A stretch of DNA of 64,000 bases, from the NCBI RefSeq assembly GCF_040270295.1, contig NZ_JBELOE010000152.1; one strand, 5' to 3'. Under the pieces are notes generated by a model. That model was not told the DNA's origin and ran no database searches. It saw only the letters and a list, made by a program, of their open reading frames with translations. Of this stretch, positions 35,186 to 44,131 are shown in pieces (positions within the stretch are counted from its first letter, which is position 1; every line of letters starts with the position of its first letter). Origin of the DNA: Catenovulum sediminis (lineage in GTDB: Bacteria; Pseudomonadota; Gammaproteobacteria; Enterobacterales; Alteromonadaceae). A program made the position numbers and the translations under genes.

Positions 35186-36154
35186 GTGCATTCTAAAATA
35201 ATTAAAACTCAACTGGCTGTTGTGATTCATGCAGAAGAAGAATTTGATTGGACCAGAAACGAATTCCACAAAAAAAACACCCAGGTCTCTCATGTAAACG
35301 AATTTTCGGAGTTTTGTTTGCAATTATTATCGATGGGAGCTGCGTTAACGATTGCGGTAGATTATCCTTTTGTGGCGGATAAAAATGCACAAGCAGTGCT
35401 TTTAAGGCTGTTAAAGGATTACCCGAATAGAGTAGAAATTGCTTCTCAGGTTCATGCTTGGGTAACACCGCCCTTTTTTCATGATAATAAAGAATCAGAG
35501 TATCATAGTTATATTTGCAATCTGACAGCAGAGCAGGAATTTGCCAAAATCAAAAGTCTATCGGATTTTATTGAATTAAATTTAGGGGTAAAACCCACCA
35601 CATATTTAGCTGGTCGTTATGGTATTGGTAAAAATACCTGTAACACTCTGAAAAAGTTGGGTTACAACACTGACATAAGTTTGAGTCCATTTGCTGATTT
35701 TACCCGTCAACAAGGCCCTGACTTTACTGAAACGACCAATCAGATATTCAGTCAAAATGGGATATTGCGATGGCCGCATACGAGTGGTGTTATTAGCCGC
35801 TCATTACTCGTGACCAAGTGGTTGAATAGACGTCCTCAATATATAAAAAAACTACTAGCGCATAACCCGTGCTTGCAGCTGACTCGTAAGTTATTAGGTT
35901 TGAAAATTTTAAGACTGTCACCAGAGGGAGTGCGTTTAAAAGACCTTAAAAAGTTGGCGCATGCACAAATAGAAAGTGGTTATCCCAATTTAATTTTTTC
36001 TTACCATTCGCCAAGTTTAAAACAAGGGTTAACACCCTATGTTCAAACAGCACAAGATCTGCAAAGTTTTAAGCAGGAAACGTTAGAGTTTTTAAAATGG
36101 TACCAAGATACTTATGATGCGCAGTTTATCTGTGTGCAAGACTTTACCGGCTAA
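35186..36154 (+). CDS. Polysaccharide deacetylase-like (WalW-type) protein
   Basis: 322-aa protein beginning at GTG 35186 (no earlier ATG; GGACTGAG upstream is a modest ribosome-binding site). It resembles the NodB-like WalW group: HAEEEFDW near the N-terminus aligns with the metal-binding Asp motif, YLAGRYGIGKNTCNTLKKLGYNTDISLSPFADF is the central strand, and NLIFSYHSPSL carries the C-terminal His. Some canonical NodB His residues are not obvious, so activity is uncertain. It probably modifies the nearby surface polymer. Its 3' end overlaps the convergent flippase gene by 11 bases. Confidence 0.75.
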   Translation: MHSKIIKTQLAVVIHAEEEFDWTRNEFHKKNTQVSHVNEFSEFCLQLLSMGAALTIAVDYPFVADKNAQAVLLRLLKDYPNRVEIASQVHAWVTPPFFHDNKESEYHSYICNLTAEQEFAKIKSLSDFIELNLGVKPTTYLAGRYGIGKNTCNTLKKLGYNTDISLSPFADFTRQQGPDFTETTNQIFSQNGILRWPHTSGVISRSLLVTKWLNRRPQYIKKLLAHNPCLQLTRKLLGLKILRLSPEGVRLKDLKKLAHAQIESGYPNLIFSYHSPSLKQGLTPYVQTAQDLQSFKQETLEFLKWYQDTYDAQFICVQDFTG

Positions 36155-37607
36155 AAACTGATTTGCGTTTTATTTTGTCAGCCGCTAATTGAAAAACGCT
36201 TAAATATAATCTGTTATTAAATATTCGTGCCACCGAATAAACCACCAGTAAGTAGGTGATGCCGTAAATACACATTTCTAAAATGGGGAATAAGGTCACT
36301 TTCTGCAAAACAACACCGATAACGGCTGAAAATGAGATCAGTGAAAGACTCATCATGGTTGGCTTTATTATTTGAGCAAGCGGAATTTGCCTGATGCGAC
36401 TGAGATTAAATAAAAAGTATATTTGTTTGCCGACTATGGTGCTTATCGTCCCCAAAATAAAAATACGGGCGTCCATATATTGAATGGCAGGAATACTAAA
36501 TAAAACTAAAAATGTCAGGGTAATAAAGGTTGCTCTGAAATTGACATTGGGTCTTCGAATACTGTCGAATATGGTCGGAAAGGTGGTGTTGAAACCGATC
36601 AGCAGCGCAGCGATTGAAAATAACCTGAAATATTCCGCCATTCCCAGCCAATTTTCGCCAAAAATCAGTGCAATAATAAAGTCTGGATAAAATATAAACG
36701 CAAAATAAAACGGCACTATCGTTAAATTTTTGAAGCAGAAAATTTGTTGAAGATTTTCGAGAATAATGTGATTTTTTTCAGCTTCGGTGTCCGTATTATT
36801 TAGTTTACCAGACAAATGCGATAAGTTTGATTTATCAATCGCTGCACTTATTTCCAGCGAAAACATAAAACATAAATCACGTCCTACACTAAAATAGCCT
36901 AAAACGGTTTTATCAAAAAACTTACCAATGAGAACTTGAGATAATTTCGCATTGCAATAATCAACCATTTCGAGTGCTAAATACCATTTCGAATATGCAA
37001 AATGTTTAACCGTCAAGGCTAACGGTAAACTGGTCAAAAAATATGGTTTGCTGACAATATAACTGGATAACAAATTCATTGCGCTAAATGACATTAAACC
37101 GGCAACCAAAGCCCAATAACTTTGGTAGATATAAGCAATGCTAATCGCACAGCTGACCTGTACAATTTTGCCTATTACCTGAGCGGCTAATTCCGGTTTA
37201 AAATTATTCTTTTTGGTTGCAATTTGATTATTAAAGTTAACCAATGAGTTAAGTAAAAAGATCCAGCAGATCACCTGCAGAGCGTCTTCTATGCGGGCAT
37301 CATTAAACCAAGTGGCAACATAAGGCGCGGATAAAAATACCAAGACGGACGATATAAAACCAACAAGAATGCGCTGAAGCAATAACGAATCGGTAAAGGT
37401 TTTGCTATTGTCTTTTGATGATATTAGATTTTGGGTCGTCCCCACTTTTGTAAAGCGATAACCCAAATCTTGTACCAGCATACATGTGGCAATAATGCCG
37501 TAGTCTTCGGGCATTAAAATTCGGGCAACTATTATGGTGCTAATTAGCCCTAAAAAACGATTTAAGAAGCGAGCCGCACCAATAATAATGGTATTTTTAA
37601 CCAGCAT
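36144..37607 (-). CDS. Wzx-type polysaccharide flippase
   Basis: 487-aa polytopic membrane protein of the Polysacc_synt/MATE-like superfamily with about 12-14 TM helices. The N-terminus (AARFLNRFLGLISTIIVARILMPEDYGIIATCMLVQDLGY) is typical of O-antigen and exopolysaccharide flippases, which move undecaprenol-linked repeat units across the inner membrane. It is the last gene of the long minus-strand polysaccharide operon. It may supply the translocation step, since no other Wzx-like gene is seen in the cluster. Confidence 0.88.
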   Translation of the reverse strand: MLVKNTIIIGAARFLNRFLGLISTIIVARILMPEDYGIIATCMLVQDLGYRFTKVGTTQNLISSKDNSKTFTDSLLLQRILVGFISSVLVFLSAPYVATWFNDARIEDALQVICWIFLLNSLVNFNNQIATKKNNFKPELAAQVIGKIVQVSCAISIAYIYQSYWALVAGLMSFSAMNLLSSYIVSKPYFLTSLPLALTVKHFAYSKWYLALEMVDYCNAKLSQVLIGKFFDKTVLGYFSVGRDLCFMFSLEISAAIDKSNLSHLSGKLNNTDTEAEKNHIILENLQQIFCFKNLTIVPFYFAFIFYPDFIIALIFGENWLGMAEYFRLFSIAALLIGFNTTFPTIFDSIRRPNVNFRATFITLTFLVLFSIPAIQYMDARIFILGTISTIVGKQIYFLFNLSRIRQIPLAQIIKPTMMSLSLISFSAVIGVVLQKVTLFPILEMCIYGITYLLVVYSVARIFNNRLYLSVFQLAADKIKRKSVFSR

Positions 37608-37635
37608 GTAAAAACTCTATTTTAAATGGATAAGA

Positions 37636-38547
37636 CTACTCAGGCGTCTGAAATTTAACTTTGGGGTACTTACCTTTTATGGAGTGCTCGTACACAGCAC
37701 GACATTTAAAATATGAGTTGTCATAAAACTCTACGTTTTTACCCAACAGTGCAGCGACAATGGCAACGTGTAATCGGTTGGTTCGAACATTGTCAAATCT
37801 GGCAATGCTAGACGCCATTAAATGGGTCGCGCATGATGCGATTAACGGGTGGTTAACATCCAGTTGAAATAACGCACTGATGTCATAGTTAACTGCGGGG
37901 ATTTCTATATTCGTTTTTTCTTCGTCTAAACGAAAAGCGTTTAATGTTTTGGTTTCTGCTGCTGTTTTTCGAACATGGCGTGTTACACGATGCTCGTTGA
38001 AAGCTTTAGCAATGTACCTAAATTTAATTGAACTTGCTTTTTTTCCATTGAGTCTCTGGACGATATAAGTTGTTAGTAAGTTTACTTTAGTGCGCAGCGA
38101 AATGGGCTTTGCATATTGCGTTATGTTTAATGTAAAAGCCATGTCTTCTAATAGCACGACATGGCTATTTTTAAACTGACTGATATATTCAAAGGACATG
38201 AGTTCGCGACAGCAAAATGTGATTTTATCCCCATATTTAGTGATGATAGCGTCAATATTTTTAACGGTATGAGGTAATAAAACAACTTTTTTTGCCTTCT
38301 GCGCACATTCAGCAAGTATTTTCGAGAAATATGAGGTTTCACCGGAAATCGCCCCGCCGCCACCGAGAACCACGATTGAATTCTCTATCCGTGTGTCATC
38401 TGATTGTATGACTTCGTAAGTCAGGTTAAGTTTGTCAAACGTATTATAACTGGCACAAGCAATAACCGAATCACCCGCGTTGCCTGGGTTTGGGATATAG
38501 TAGAATGGGCTTTTTAATTCTTGTTTTAAAAATTGCTCTATATTCAC
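37636..38547 (-). CDS. Polysaccharide pyruvyl transferase family protein
   Basis: 303 aa. The motifs NPGNAGDSVI near residue 21, VVLGGGGAISGETSYFSKILAE, KKVVLLPHTV and NRLHVAIVAALLGKNVEFYDNSYFKCRAVYEHS fit the PF04230 family (CsaB/ExoV-like), which transfers pyruvate from PEP to make ketal-linked pyruvylated sugars. The product would add negative charge to the polymer. It lies 13 bases downstream of the previous glycosyltransferase-like gene in the same operon. Confidence 0.87.
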   Translation of the reverse strand: MNIEQFLKQELKSPFYYIPNPGNAGDSVIACASYNTFDKLNLTYEVIQSDDTRIENSIVVLGGGGAISGETSYFSKILAECAQKAKKVVLLPHTVKNIDAIITKYGDKITFCCRELMSFEYISQFKNSHVVLLEDMAFTLNITQYAKPISLRTKVNLLTTYIVQRLNGKKASSIKFRYIAKAFNEHRVTRHVRKTAAETKTLNAFRLDEEKTNIEIPAVNYDISALFQLDVNHPLIASCATHLMASSIARFDNVRTNRLHVAIVAALLGKNVEFYDNSYFKCRAVYEHSIKGKYPKVKFQTPE

Positions 38548-38560
38548 AGGTTTGCTGTCC

Positions 38561-39505
38561 TTATTTATGTTGTTGCGCTTGTTTTTGGTTAAGGAGTTTA
38601 TCGGCTAGTTCGAACTCGTCTAATTGGATTGAGTTATCTTGATAGCCAAATTTAAAGGGATGAATTACGGTATGTCCGCGTTGTGCTATTTTTAACGGAT
38701 TGGCTCTAAAAGCATCGTCATACTTGTTATACATGCCGCCAACAGCAAACAGACCTTGATCCATAGTATCGTCTAATAATGTGTAGCCTAGTGCCCCGAC
38801 ATATAGACCCATAATTGCATCTTCACCAAACTCGGGAGTAAACAAAAACGGGTTTGCATCGAGCAAGCCTTTGCGGTAAAAATCGGCGACAAACTGTTGC
38901 GTTAAACAATAACAGCCGCCAATAGCATATTCATGTGGAGCAGGGTTTTTTTTAACTAAATTAGCATAAGTTTGATAGGCTTGTAGTCTGGCGCTTAGAT
39001 TTTTGGAAAATTGACCATTGGCAGCTTTACCCAGTATAAATTTCTTATAACCACGCCAGCCTAGTGTTTTATGGTAAAAATTTTGCCAACCTTTATTCAC
39101 TAACCGATTGCCAACACTGTCGGTATAAACTTGACCAATTTGCCCAGCTTTGGGTCTGCTATTAAAGAGCGCTTTGGCGCGTTGGTAAAATCCCTCTTGT
39201 ACAATTAAAGCATCGGCATCAATTTTTACAAATAGGGTATTGTCATCTGTTTTGGGGTGATCAATATAAGCGCACATGGCGTGCATTTGATTTAGCCAGA
39301 TAGCGCCCCAATGACCGCCAGATTTGTATTTTGCATCTAGGTATTCAATATCGTCTCCGACAGGCAAAGCACTCGGGTTTTTAACACCATCTAATACGAC
39401 GGATATAAGATAGTCTGTACAGTATTTACGGATGCTTTTTATGGTGTAATGCACGCGTTGTGCATCAGCGTCACCCAGTGGTAAAACAAAAATAAGTTTG
39501 TACAC
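38561..39505 (-). CDS. Glycosyltransferase-like protein (GT-A type, family unclear)
   Basis: 314 aa with no signal peptide. FVKIDADALIVQEGFY has a DxD-type metal/nucleotide-sugar motif, and the N-terminal IFVLPLGDADAQRVHYTIKSIRKY looks like a GT-A Rossmann start. GHWGAIWLNQMHAM and EFGEDAIMGLYVGALGY are further conserved-looking segments. I cannot assign it to a named GT family. Context within the exopolysaccharide operon (gap 10 bases to the upstream GT2 gene) supports a sugar-transfer role. Confidence 0.68.
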   Translation of the reverse strand: MYKLIFVLPLGDADAQRVHYTIKSIRKYCTDYLISVVLDGVKNPSALPVGDDIEYLDAKYKSGGHWGAIWLNQMHAMCAYIDHPKTDDNTLFVKIDADALIVQEGFYQRAKALFNSRPKAGQIGQVYTDSVGNRLVNKGWQNFYHKTLGWRGYKKFILGKAANGQFSKNLSARLQAYQTYANLVKKNPAPHEYAIGGCYCLTQQFVADFYRKGLLDANPFLFTPEFGEDAIMGLYVGALGYTLLDDTMDQGLFAVGGMYNKYDDAFRANPLKIAQRGHTVIHPFKFGYQDNSIQLDEFELADKLLNQKQAQQHK

Positions 39506-39515
39506 TACGATTGTC

Positions 39516-40448
39516 CTATTTTGGTGCTATGGGGTACAACAAGCTTTTACCCAGCTCGCGCCAAAATATCGTTTGACTATGAAAATCAGTTTTTTGGGCC
39601 AAGGCGAGCTTGACAGAATCCCGGTAAGGTAGAGCTTTTCTCGCGCCGCTTAGCATCCAACTACAAAACCTGTCGTGCGCTAATTTTAACAATTGTGCTT
39701 TCTCTTGCGTTATCGTATTGTCTGCTATACCTTCGGCTAAAACGCGTTTACTGGCATTTTTGCGGGCGGTGCCACTTAGCAAACCTGATTTAGGTGAGCG
39801 TTGCAATGAGCCTTCTAATTGCCTTTCCCTGTATAACGGCAGGGGAACTTTAAAATAATTTTTATCCGCATAGGCAAATTTTAAAAATGGGTAAAAATCT
39901 TGTCCGGATTTGTCACTGGTAAACTCTGCTATATCGCTAAACAGATAGGCCTTTAACACGGCTGTGACAGGCTGAAATGGGAAGTTTCGAGTGCAGAGTA
40001 TTGAGAAAATATTTTGAATATGTTCAAACTTTATCGAAGGTTTAATGGGGGGCGTATAATTTTCGGATTCCGCATAATAAATCATGTCGGTAACCACGAT
40101 ATCTGCTTCAGGGTGGCTGGCAAAAGCTTGCATTTGTAAAGTAAGTTTGTCACTTAACCAAACATCATCCGCATCGATAAACGCAATATACTTGGCGCCT
40201 TGTTTAATGGCTGCATTTATCGCTTTATTTCTGCTTAAGCCCAAACCACAATTGTCATGTTTTAATGTGCTAATTCGACTATCAAGTGTTGCATATCTGT
40301 CAATAATTAGCTGACTATTATCTGGACTACCATCATTGACTATCCACAGTTTAAAATCTTGGTAACTTTGCGCGAGTACTGAGTCGATTGCTTCTGCTAA
40401 AGTATCTTCAGCATTGTATACGCATAGTATGATATCAACAGTGGTCAT
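39516..40448 (-). CDS. Family 2 glycosyltransferase
   Basis: 310-aa GT2 enzyme: DIILCVYNAEDTLAEAIDSVLAQSYQDFKLWIVNDGSPDNS is the nucleotide-sugar binding start, and YIAFIDADDVWLSDKL holds the DxD metal site. No TM helix is evident, so it is probably membrane-associated peripherally. It adds one sugar of the repeat unit; donor and acceptor are unknown. Its start overlaps the preceding gene by 4 bases. Confidence 0.93.
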   Translation of the reverse strand: MTTVDIILCVYNAEDTLAEAIDSVLAQSYQDFKLWIVNDGSPDNSQLIIDRYATLDSRISTLKHDNCGLGLSRNKAINAAIKQGAKYIAFIDADDVWLSDKLTLQMQAFASHPEADIVVTDMIYYAESENYTPPIKPSIKFEHIQNIFSILCTRNFPFQPVTAVLKAYLFSDIAEFTSDKSGQDFYPFLKFAYADKNYFKVPLPLYRERQLEGSLQRSPKSGLLSGTARKNASKRVLAEGIADNTITQEKAQLLKLAHDRFCSWMLSGARKALPYRDSVKLALAQKTDFHSQTIFWRELGKSLLYPIAPK

Positions 40449-41368
40449 AAATTTTTTCCTACCACGGATAGGTTTTGCAGTGCGACCTTTTTATACGTTC
40501 CTTTTTTATATCGGTGAGTGCCAATAAAGTGAATAAATGCTGCATTGCTATCTGGCCGATAGGCTTCTGGGAACATAAAGTTTTGGTATTTTGGCCAAGG
40601 GAGTATTTGTGGCTGCGTTGACATGGAAATAATAACATTGGAAGAAACTTGCTCGCTACCCCATTCATTCCATTTATCGATACCAATTTTACTGATCATT
40701 TCATCTGAAAAAGCTTTGAGTTTATCTAGGTTTTGCGCGCCTTTTGGAAATCCAGCAAACGCAGAACATCCGCGGCAATACAAGACACCCTGCATGCTTT
40801 GCATATCCGCAAAACTGGATTCGGATAAGGTTTGTACATGTTGATTATTGCGACCTTTAGCGATGACAGCCAGATATTTTGTATCTACTGGCGTTGGAAA
40901 TTCAGGTCCACCTATGGTAAATGCGGTTTGATTTTCAATTGCACTTTTAATTTCCGGGATTGGGCCTAAGGTCAGTGTATCTGAATCGATTTGAATCACA
41001 TAACTGTCTTTAGAGCGATTAATAATATGTACCAGTCTTTCCCAAGTTCCACCGGTTGGGCAACCGTGTGTGTCTATCTCTTTAATGTTTAAAATGTTAA
41101 CGCCGACTAGGTGTGTTTTTAGTATTTTAATGTCATCATCTGTCAGACTGCCATCGTTAATAATGTCAACTTTTGCATTCCCAATGAAATGTAAAAAGGA
41201 CTTTACTGCGGCTAAATACATGGCAACAGATTGCGTGTTAAGCATTGAGACAATGGTTAATTCTGATGTCTGGTCAAGCTGCAAGGATGGAGAGTTAAAG
41301 TACTTCTTGACGGATTGATCAAAACGATATTTGCCAATCATACGTTTTATTTTTTCTAGCGCGTACAT
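40445..41368 (-). CDS. Glycosyltransferase-like protein
   Basis: 307 aa. A GT-A-like core is suggested by TIVSMLNTQSVAMYLAAVKSFLHF, VDIINDGSLTDDDIKIL and YVIQIDSDTLTLG (DxD). The C-terminal FIHFIGTHRYKKGTYKKVAL may contain catalytic His residues. No family can be named from sequence alone. It sits between the O-ligase and GT2 genes in the exopolysaccharide operon with a 36-base gap upstream. Confidence 0.68.
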   Translation of the reverse strand: MYALEKIKRMIGKYRFDQSVKKYFNSPSLQLDQTSELTIVSMLNTQSVAMYLAAVKSFLHFIGNAKVDIINDGSLTDDDIKILKTHLVGVNILNIKEIDTHGCPTGGTWERLVHIINRSKDSYVIQIDSDTLTLGPIPEIKSAIENQTAFTIGGPEFPTPVDTKYLAVIAKGRNNQHVQTLSESSFADMQSMQGVLYCRGCSAFAGFPKGAQNLDKLKAFSDEMISKIGIDKWNEWGSEQVSSNVIISMSTQPQILPWPKYQNFMFPEAYRPDSNAAFIHFIGTHRYKKGTYKKVALQNLSVVGKNL

Positions 41369-41404
41369 TTATAATTTCGCCTCATTTTTTATTTTTCAGG
41401 CAGG

Positions 41405-42766
41405 TTAAGTGGATTGCCTGTGTCCCTGCTTGGAATCATCATGTGTTTGAGTCGCTAATGTGCTATTTTGATTATATGGAACTAATTTAGACAATGCTAC
41501 CGTGATACCACAGATAATAAATATTATCTCAAAATAAGCTGCGCTGAGTGCCGCACCGCTTATACCAAAAACTACAACTGACATTCTAAGCCTGTTTGCA
41601 TAGCCTAGATACCAATTTGGCATATCCAATCTTTTGGATAAAGATCTGAGTTTCAAAAAGCAGGCCAGCATCATAGATAAGTATAAAATGATTCCTAAAA
41701 ATCCATGATCTCCAATTACCTGAAAATAGATGCTATGTGCAACCAATACAGGGCCAGGTTTAGGGGTTTCGATGAAGTCTAAGCTATCAAAACTCAACTT
41801 TAAATTTTCCCATACAGGCGGCCATATGATGGCGTCAAAGCCAGCGCCAAAAAGTGGTCGCTCCATTGCCATTAATACCGACATTTTCCACGAGACAACG
41901 CGGTACATAAAGGAACTATCTGCATCTGCTGTTTTGACCGTATTCATCCGCTGTGCCCATTCGTCCCCCGTGACTAAACTAATGGCAATAGTAGCAACTA
42001 ATACCAGTAAGATGGACATAAATTTGCGCTGGCTGGTTTTAATATAATAATAGCCCAGTACGATTAAGCCGATAAAACCACCTCTTGAGTGCGTACCTAC
42101 AACGCCTAATACATTGGCGAGCAACATGCCTTGTAAACCCAGTTTAATTTTAAAGTTATTTTTGTATTCATCAATTAGAATTAAAATGAATGGGATACTT
42201 AACAACAAACCTAATGCCGTTAAGTTGTTATCGATAAATGTGGTGGATATCGGGCGCGTTTTGTATCCGCCTGCGGTAATGGCTACTTTTAATCCTTCTA
42301 GCATGCCTTTATAACTGACAGACAGCACAGCCGCCCATGCAAGCGTGATGAAGTGTAGTTTCTTTTTACAAATCATAATAATAAAAGCAAAAAGTAGCAT
42401 GATTTTCATTAGGTTAGACCATTCTTGCCATACATATTGACTGCCCCCGACGGTCATAACCGTGGTTAATGTAGTATGCGCAAAAAAAACAAGGACTAAT
42501 GCATAGAGTGCTTTGGCTTGATAACTTTGCCAAATTGGATTATCAGGGGGTGTGGCTTGGCTATTTTTACTGCTGTGTAAAAAGAAACCAATGATCGAAA
42601 TAGCGGCAAACAACAAATTCCAGCGGATACTGGCAGCAAATCCATAAGCCCATAAATTAGGTTGTACCATCGACGACCAAAACCATAATGCTATGCCGAT
42701 AAAGGGACGCTTCAACGCGACATAAATTAAAAAGGGTAGAGCGGCTAGCAACAATAAATCACGCAT
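41405..42766 (-). CDS. XrtA-associated O-glycosylation ligase / Wzy-like polymerase
   Basis: 453-aa integral membrane protein with about 10-12 TM helices and an O-antigen ligase (Wzy_C) loop near HSRGGFIGLIVLGYYY and WKMSVLMAMERPLFGAGFDAI. The N-terminus (MRDLLLLAALPFLIYVALKRPFIGIALWFWSSMVQPNLWAYGFA) matches the probable O-glycosylation ligase of exosortase-A systems (TIGR03097-like). It would polymerise or ligate the polymer onto an acceptor. Its ATG overlaps the 3' end of a small membrane-peptide gene, so it is translationally coupled. Confidence 0.9.
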   Translation of the reverse strand: MRDLLLLAALPFLIYVALKRPFIGIALWFWSSMVQPNLWAYGFAASIRWNLLFAAISIIGFFLHSSKNSQATPPDNPIWQSYQAKALYALVLVFFAHTTLTTVMTVGGSQYVWQEWSNLMKIMLLFAFIIMICKKKLHFITLAWAAVLSVSYKGMLEGLKVAITAGGYKTRPISTTFIDNNLTALGLLLSIPFILILIDEYKNNFKIKLGLQGMLLANVLGVVGTHSRGGFIGLIVLGYYYIKTSQRKFMSILLVLVATIAISLVTGDEWAQRMNTVKTADADSSFMYRVVSWKMSVLMAMERPLFGAGFDAIIWPPVWENLKLSFDSLDFIETPKPGPVLVAHSIYFQVIGDHGFLGIILYLSMMLACFLKLRSLSKRLDMPNWYLGYANRLRMSVVVFGISGAALSAAYFEIIFIICGITVALSKLVPYNQNSTLATQTHDDSKQGHRQST

Positions 42767-42872
42767 CTTTGTTGTTCTCTTGGTTATTTTCTTCTAACTC
42801 GTCGATTTTTATCGCTTTAAAACAAAAGACGATCACAATGATTATGTTTGCTAAAAAAAACAAAGACTCCAT
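42759..42872 (-). CDS. 37-aa single-pass membrane peptide (small ORF)
   Basis: A small gene found by reading the gap between the beta-helix gene and the O-ligase. ATG 42872 shares its A with the TAA stop of the beta-helix gene (TAATG), and GAGGAA lies just before it. The product starts MESLFFLANIIIVIVFCFKA, a single hydrophobic helix of about 17 residues, followed by a charged tail (KIDELEENNQENNKDA). Its TGA lies inside the O-ligase start region with an 8-base overlap. The double coupling and the membrane helix argue that it is translated. Function is unknown; it may assist the O-ligase. Confidence 0.75.
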   Translation of the reverse strand: MESLFFLANIIIVIVFCFKAIKIDELEENNQENNKDA

Positions 42873-44131
42873 TACATTTCCTCAATAAAACGATTGATCA
42901 GATTGTTGATAGATGTGTCCTGATAATCTAATTTGCTGTTATTTATCTGGGTCTGTTGACTCGATGCATAGATACCCCCTTGATAGAAATTGTTGACAAT
43001 TTCTATCTTGTCGCTGCTATCGTTTATTTGTATGCCAAAAGATGAAAGCAGTAAATTGTTTTTTATTTGAATTGAGTGACTATTGTTAATGTAAATTGCA
43101 TGCTCTTGTCCGCAATTCATGATTAAATTGTGCTCTATTAAACCATTAGAGTGTTCGAAGCGGCAGTCGTTTTGGCAAACTGACTTTCCAGTTCCTCCAC
43201 CACCAAACGATAAGCCTAGTCGCTTTTCTGCAAAAGTTGTTGGCGGCACTTTCCAGCTACAGATAACAATATTGTCTGAAAAAGCGCCATATTGGCCGCC
43301 GCCTTTTAAAAATGCTGCGTAGCTAGTTTGATTCCCTTGGCTTTTGGCAAAATCGGCGATGAAATTATGTGTGACTTGCCAATTGTTCCCCCCAACGATA
43401 TCGACAGGTGTGACTGGGTTTGGGGTCTTGCGTACCCACTGGTTTATCAGCATATTGTGAGCTATTTTTCCTTCATTCGGAAAGGCACCCGATAAGCCGT
43501 TGACTTTAATATGAGCATTGAAATTGACAAATTTATTGTTGACTAGGTGACTATTATCAGCCTTGCCAACAATATGTACTGCATGTTCGCACTGATTGTC
43601 TATCTGGCACTGCCCCTCGATAACCAAGTTATTCAGTCGCCAACCAGAACCGGTGACTAATATAGCTTCAATGAGTGAGCTGATTAGTTTCACGTCGCCG
43701 AGTTGCTCGGCCATAATGGTTGTTGGTGTGTTGTGATGTTTAGTCAGTCTGAGTTTGTTGCTACTTAATTGATATTCGCCTTTAGCAATTTTGATTATGT
43801 CTGCATCACTAGCTTGCTCTATTGCCGTTCGTAATTGTTCCATGTCACTGACATGAATAATTTTGCCTAAAGAAGCGAAGGGAGGTTGAGAATGTGGGGA
43901 AGTAACAGCATTCTCTGAAAATGTGTACTGAGGAATATAATTTAACAGGAATTGATAACTATCTGTTTGAGTCATCTGGCTTTTTTCAAAAAAAGCATGG
44001 ACAGATTGGTGGCCGGCAAACAGTGTCCAGTAGCGAACCAATAGATAATCTACTTCATTTAGCTTTGCTAACCAAACCATCGCGATAAGAAGGATAAGAA
44101 GGCAACAACTAAAGAGCTTCTTCATTTGCAC
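42872..44131 (-). CDS. Exported right-handed beta-helix protein
   Basis: 419 aa with an N-terminal hydrophobic signal or anchor (about 5-22, LFSCCLLILLIAMVWLA). The main part has parallel beta-helix repeats from about 150 onward (LVNNKFVNFNAHIKVN, VTHNFIADFAK, NGLIEHNLIMNCGQEHAIYINNSHSIQIKNNLLLSS). A VDIVGGNNWQVTHNF segment resembles PL6-type lyases and carbohydrate epimerases. It may process the exopolysaccharide in the periplasm. Its start overlaps the previous beta-helix gene by 23 bases. No catalytic residues can be named with confidence. Confidence 0.78.
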   Translation of the reverse strand: MQMKKLFSCCLLILLIAMVWLAKLNEVDYLLVRYWTLFAGHQSVHAFFEKSQMTQTDSYQFLLNYIPQYTFSENAVTSPHSQPPFASLGKIIHVSDMEQLRTAIEQASDADIIKIAKGEYQLSSNKLRLTKHHNTPTTIMAEQLGDVKLISSLIEAILVTGSGWRLNNLVIEGQCQIDNQCEHAVHIVGKADNSHLVNNKFVNFNAHIKVNGLSGAFPNEGKIAHNMLINQWVRKTPNPVTPVDIVGGNNWQVTHNFIADFAKSQGNQTSYAAFLKGGGQYGAFSDNIVICSWKVPPTTFAEKRLGLSFGGGGTGKSVCQNDCRFEHSNGLIEHNLIMNCGQEHAIYINNSHSIQIKNNLLLSSFGIQINDSSDKIEIVNNFYQGGIYASSQQTQINNSKLDYQDTSINNLINRFIEEM

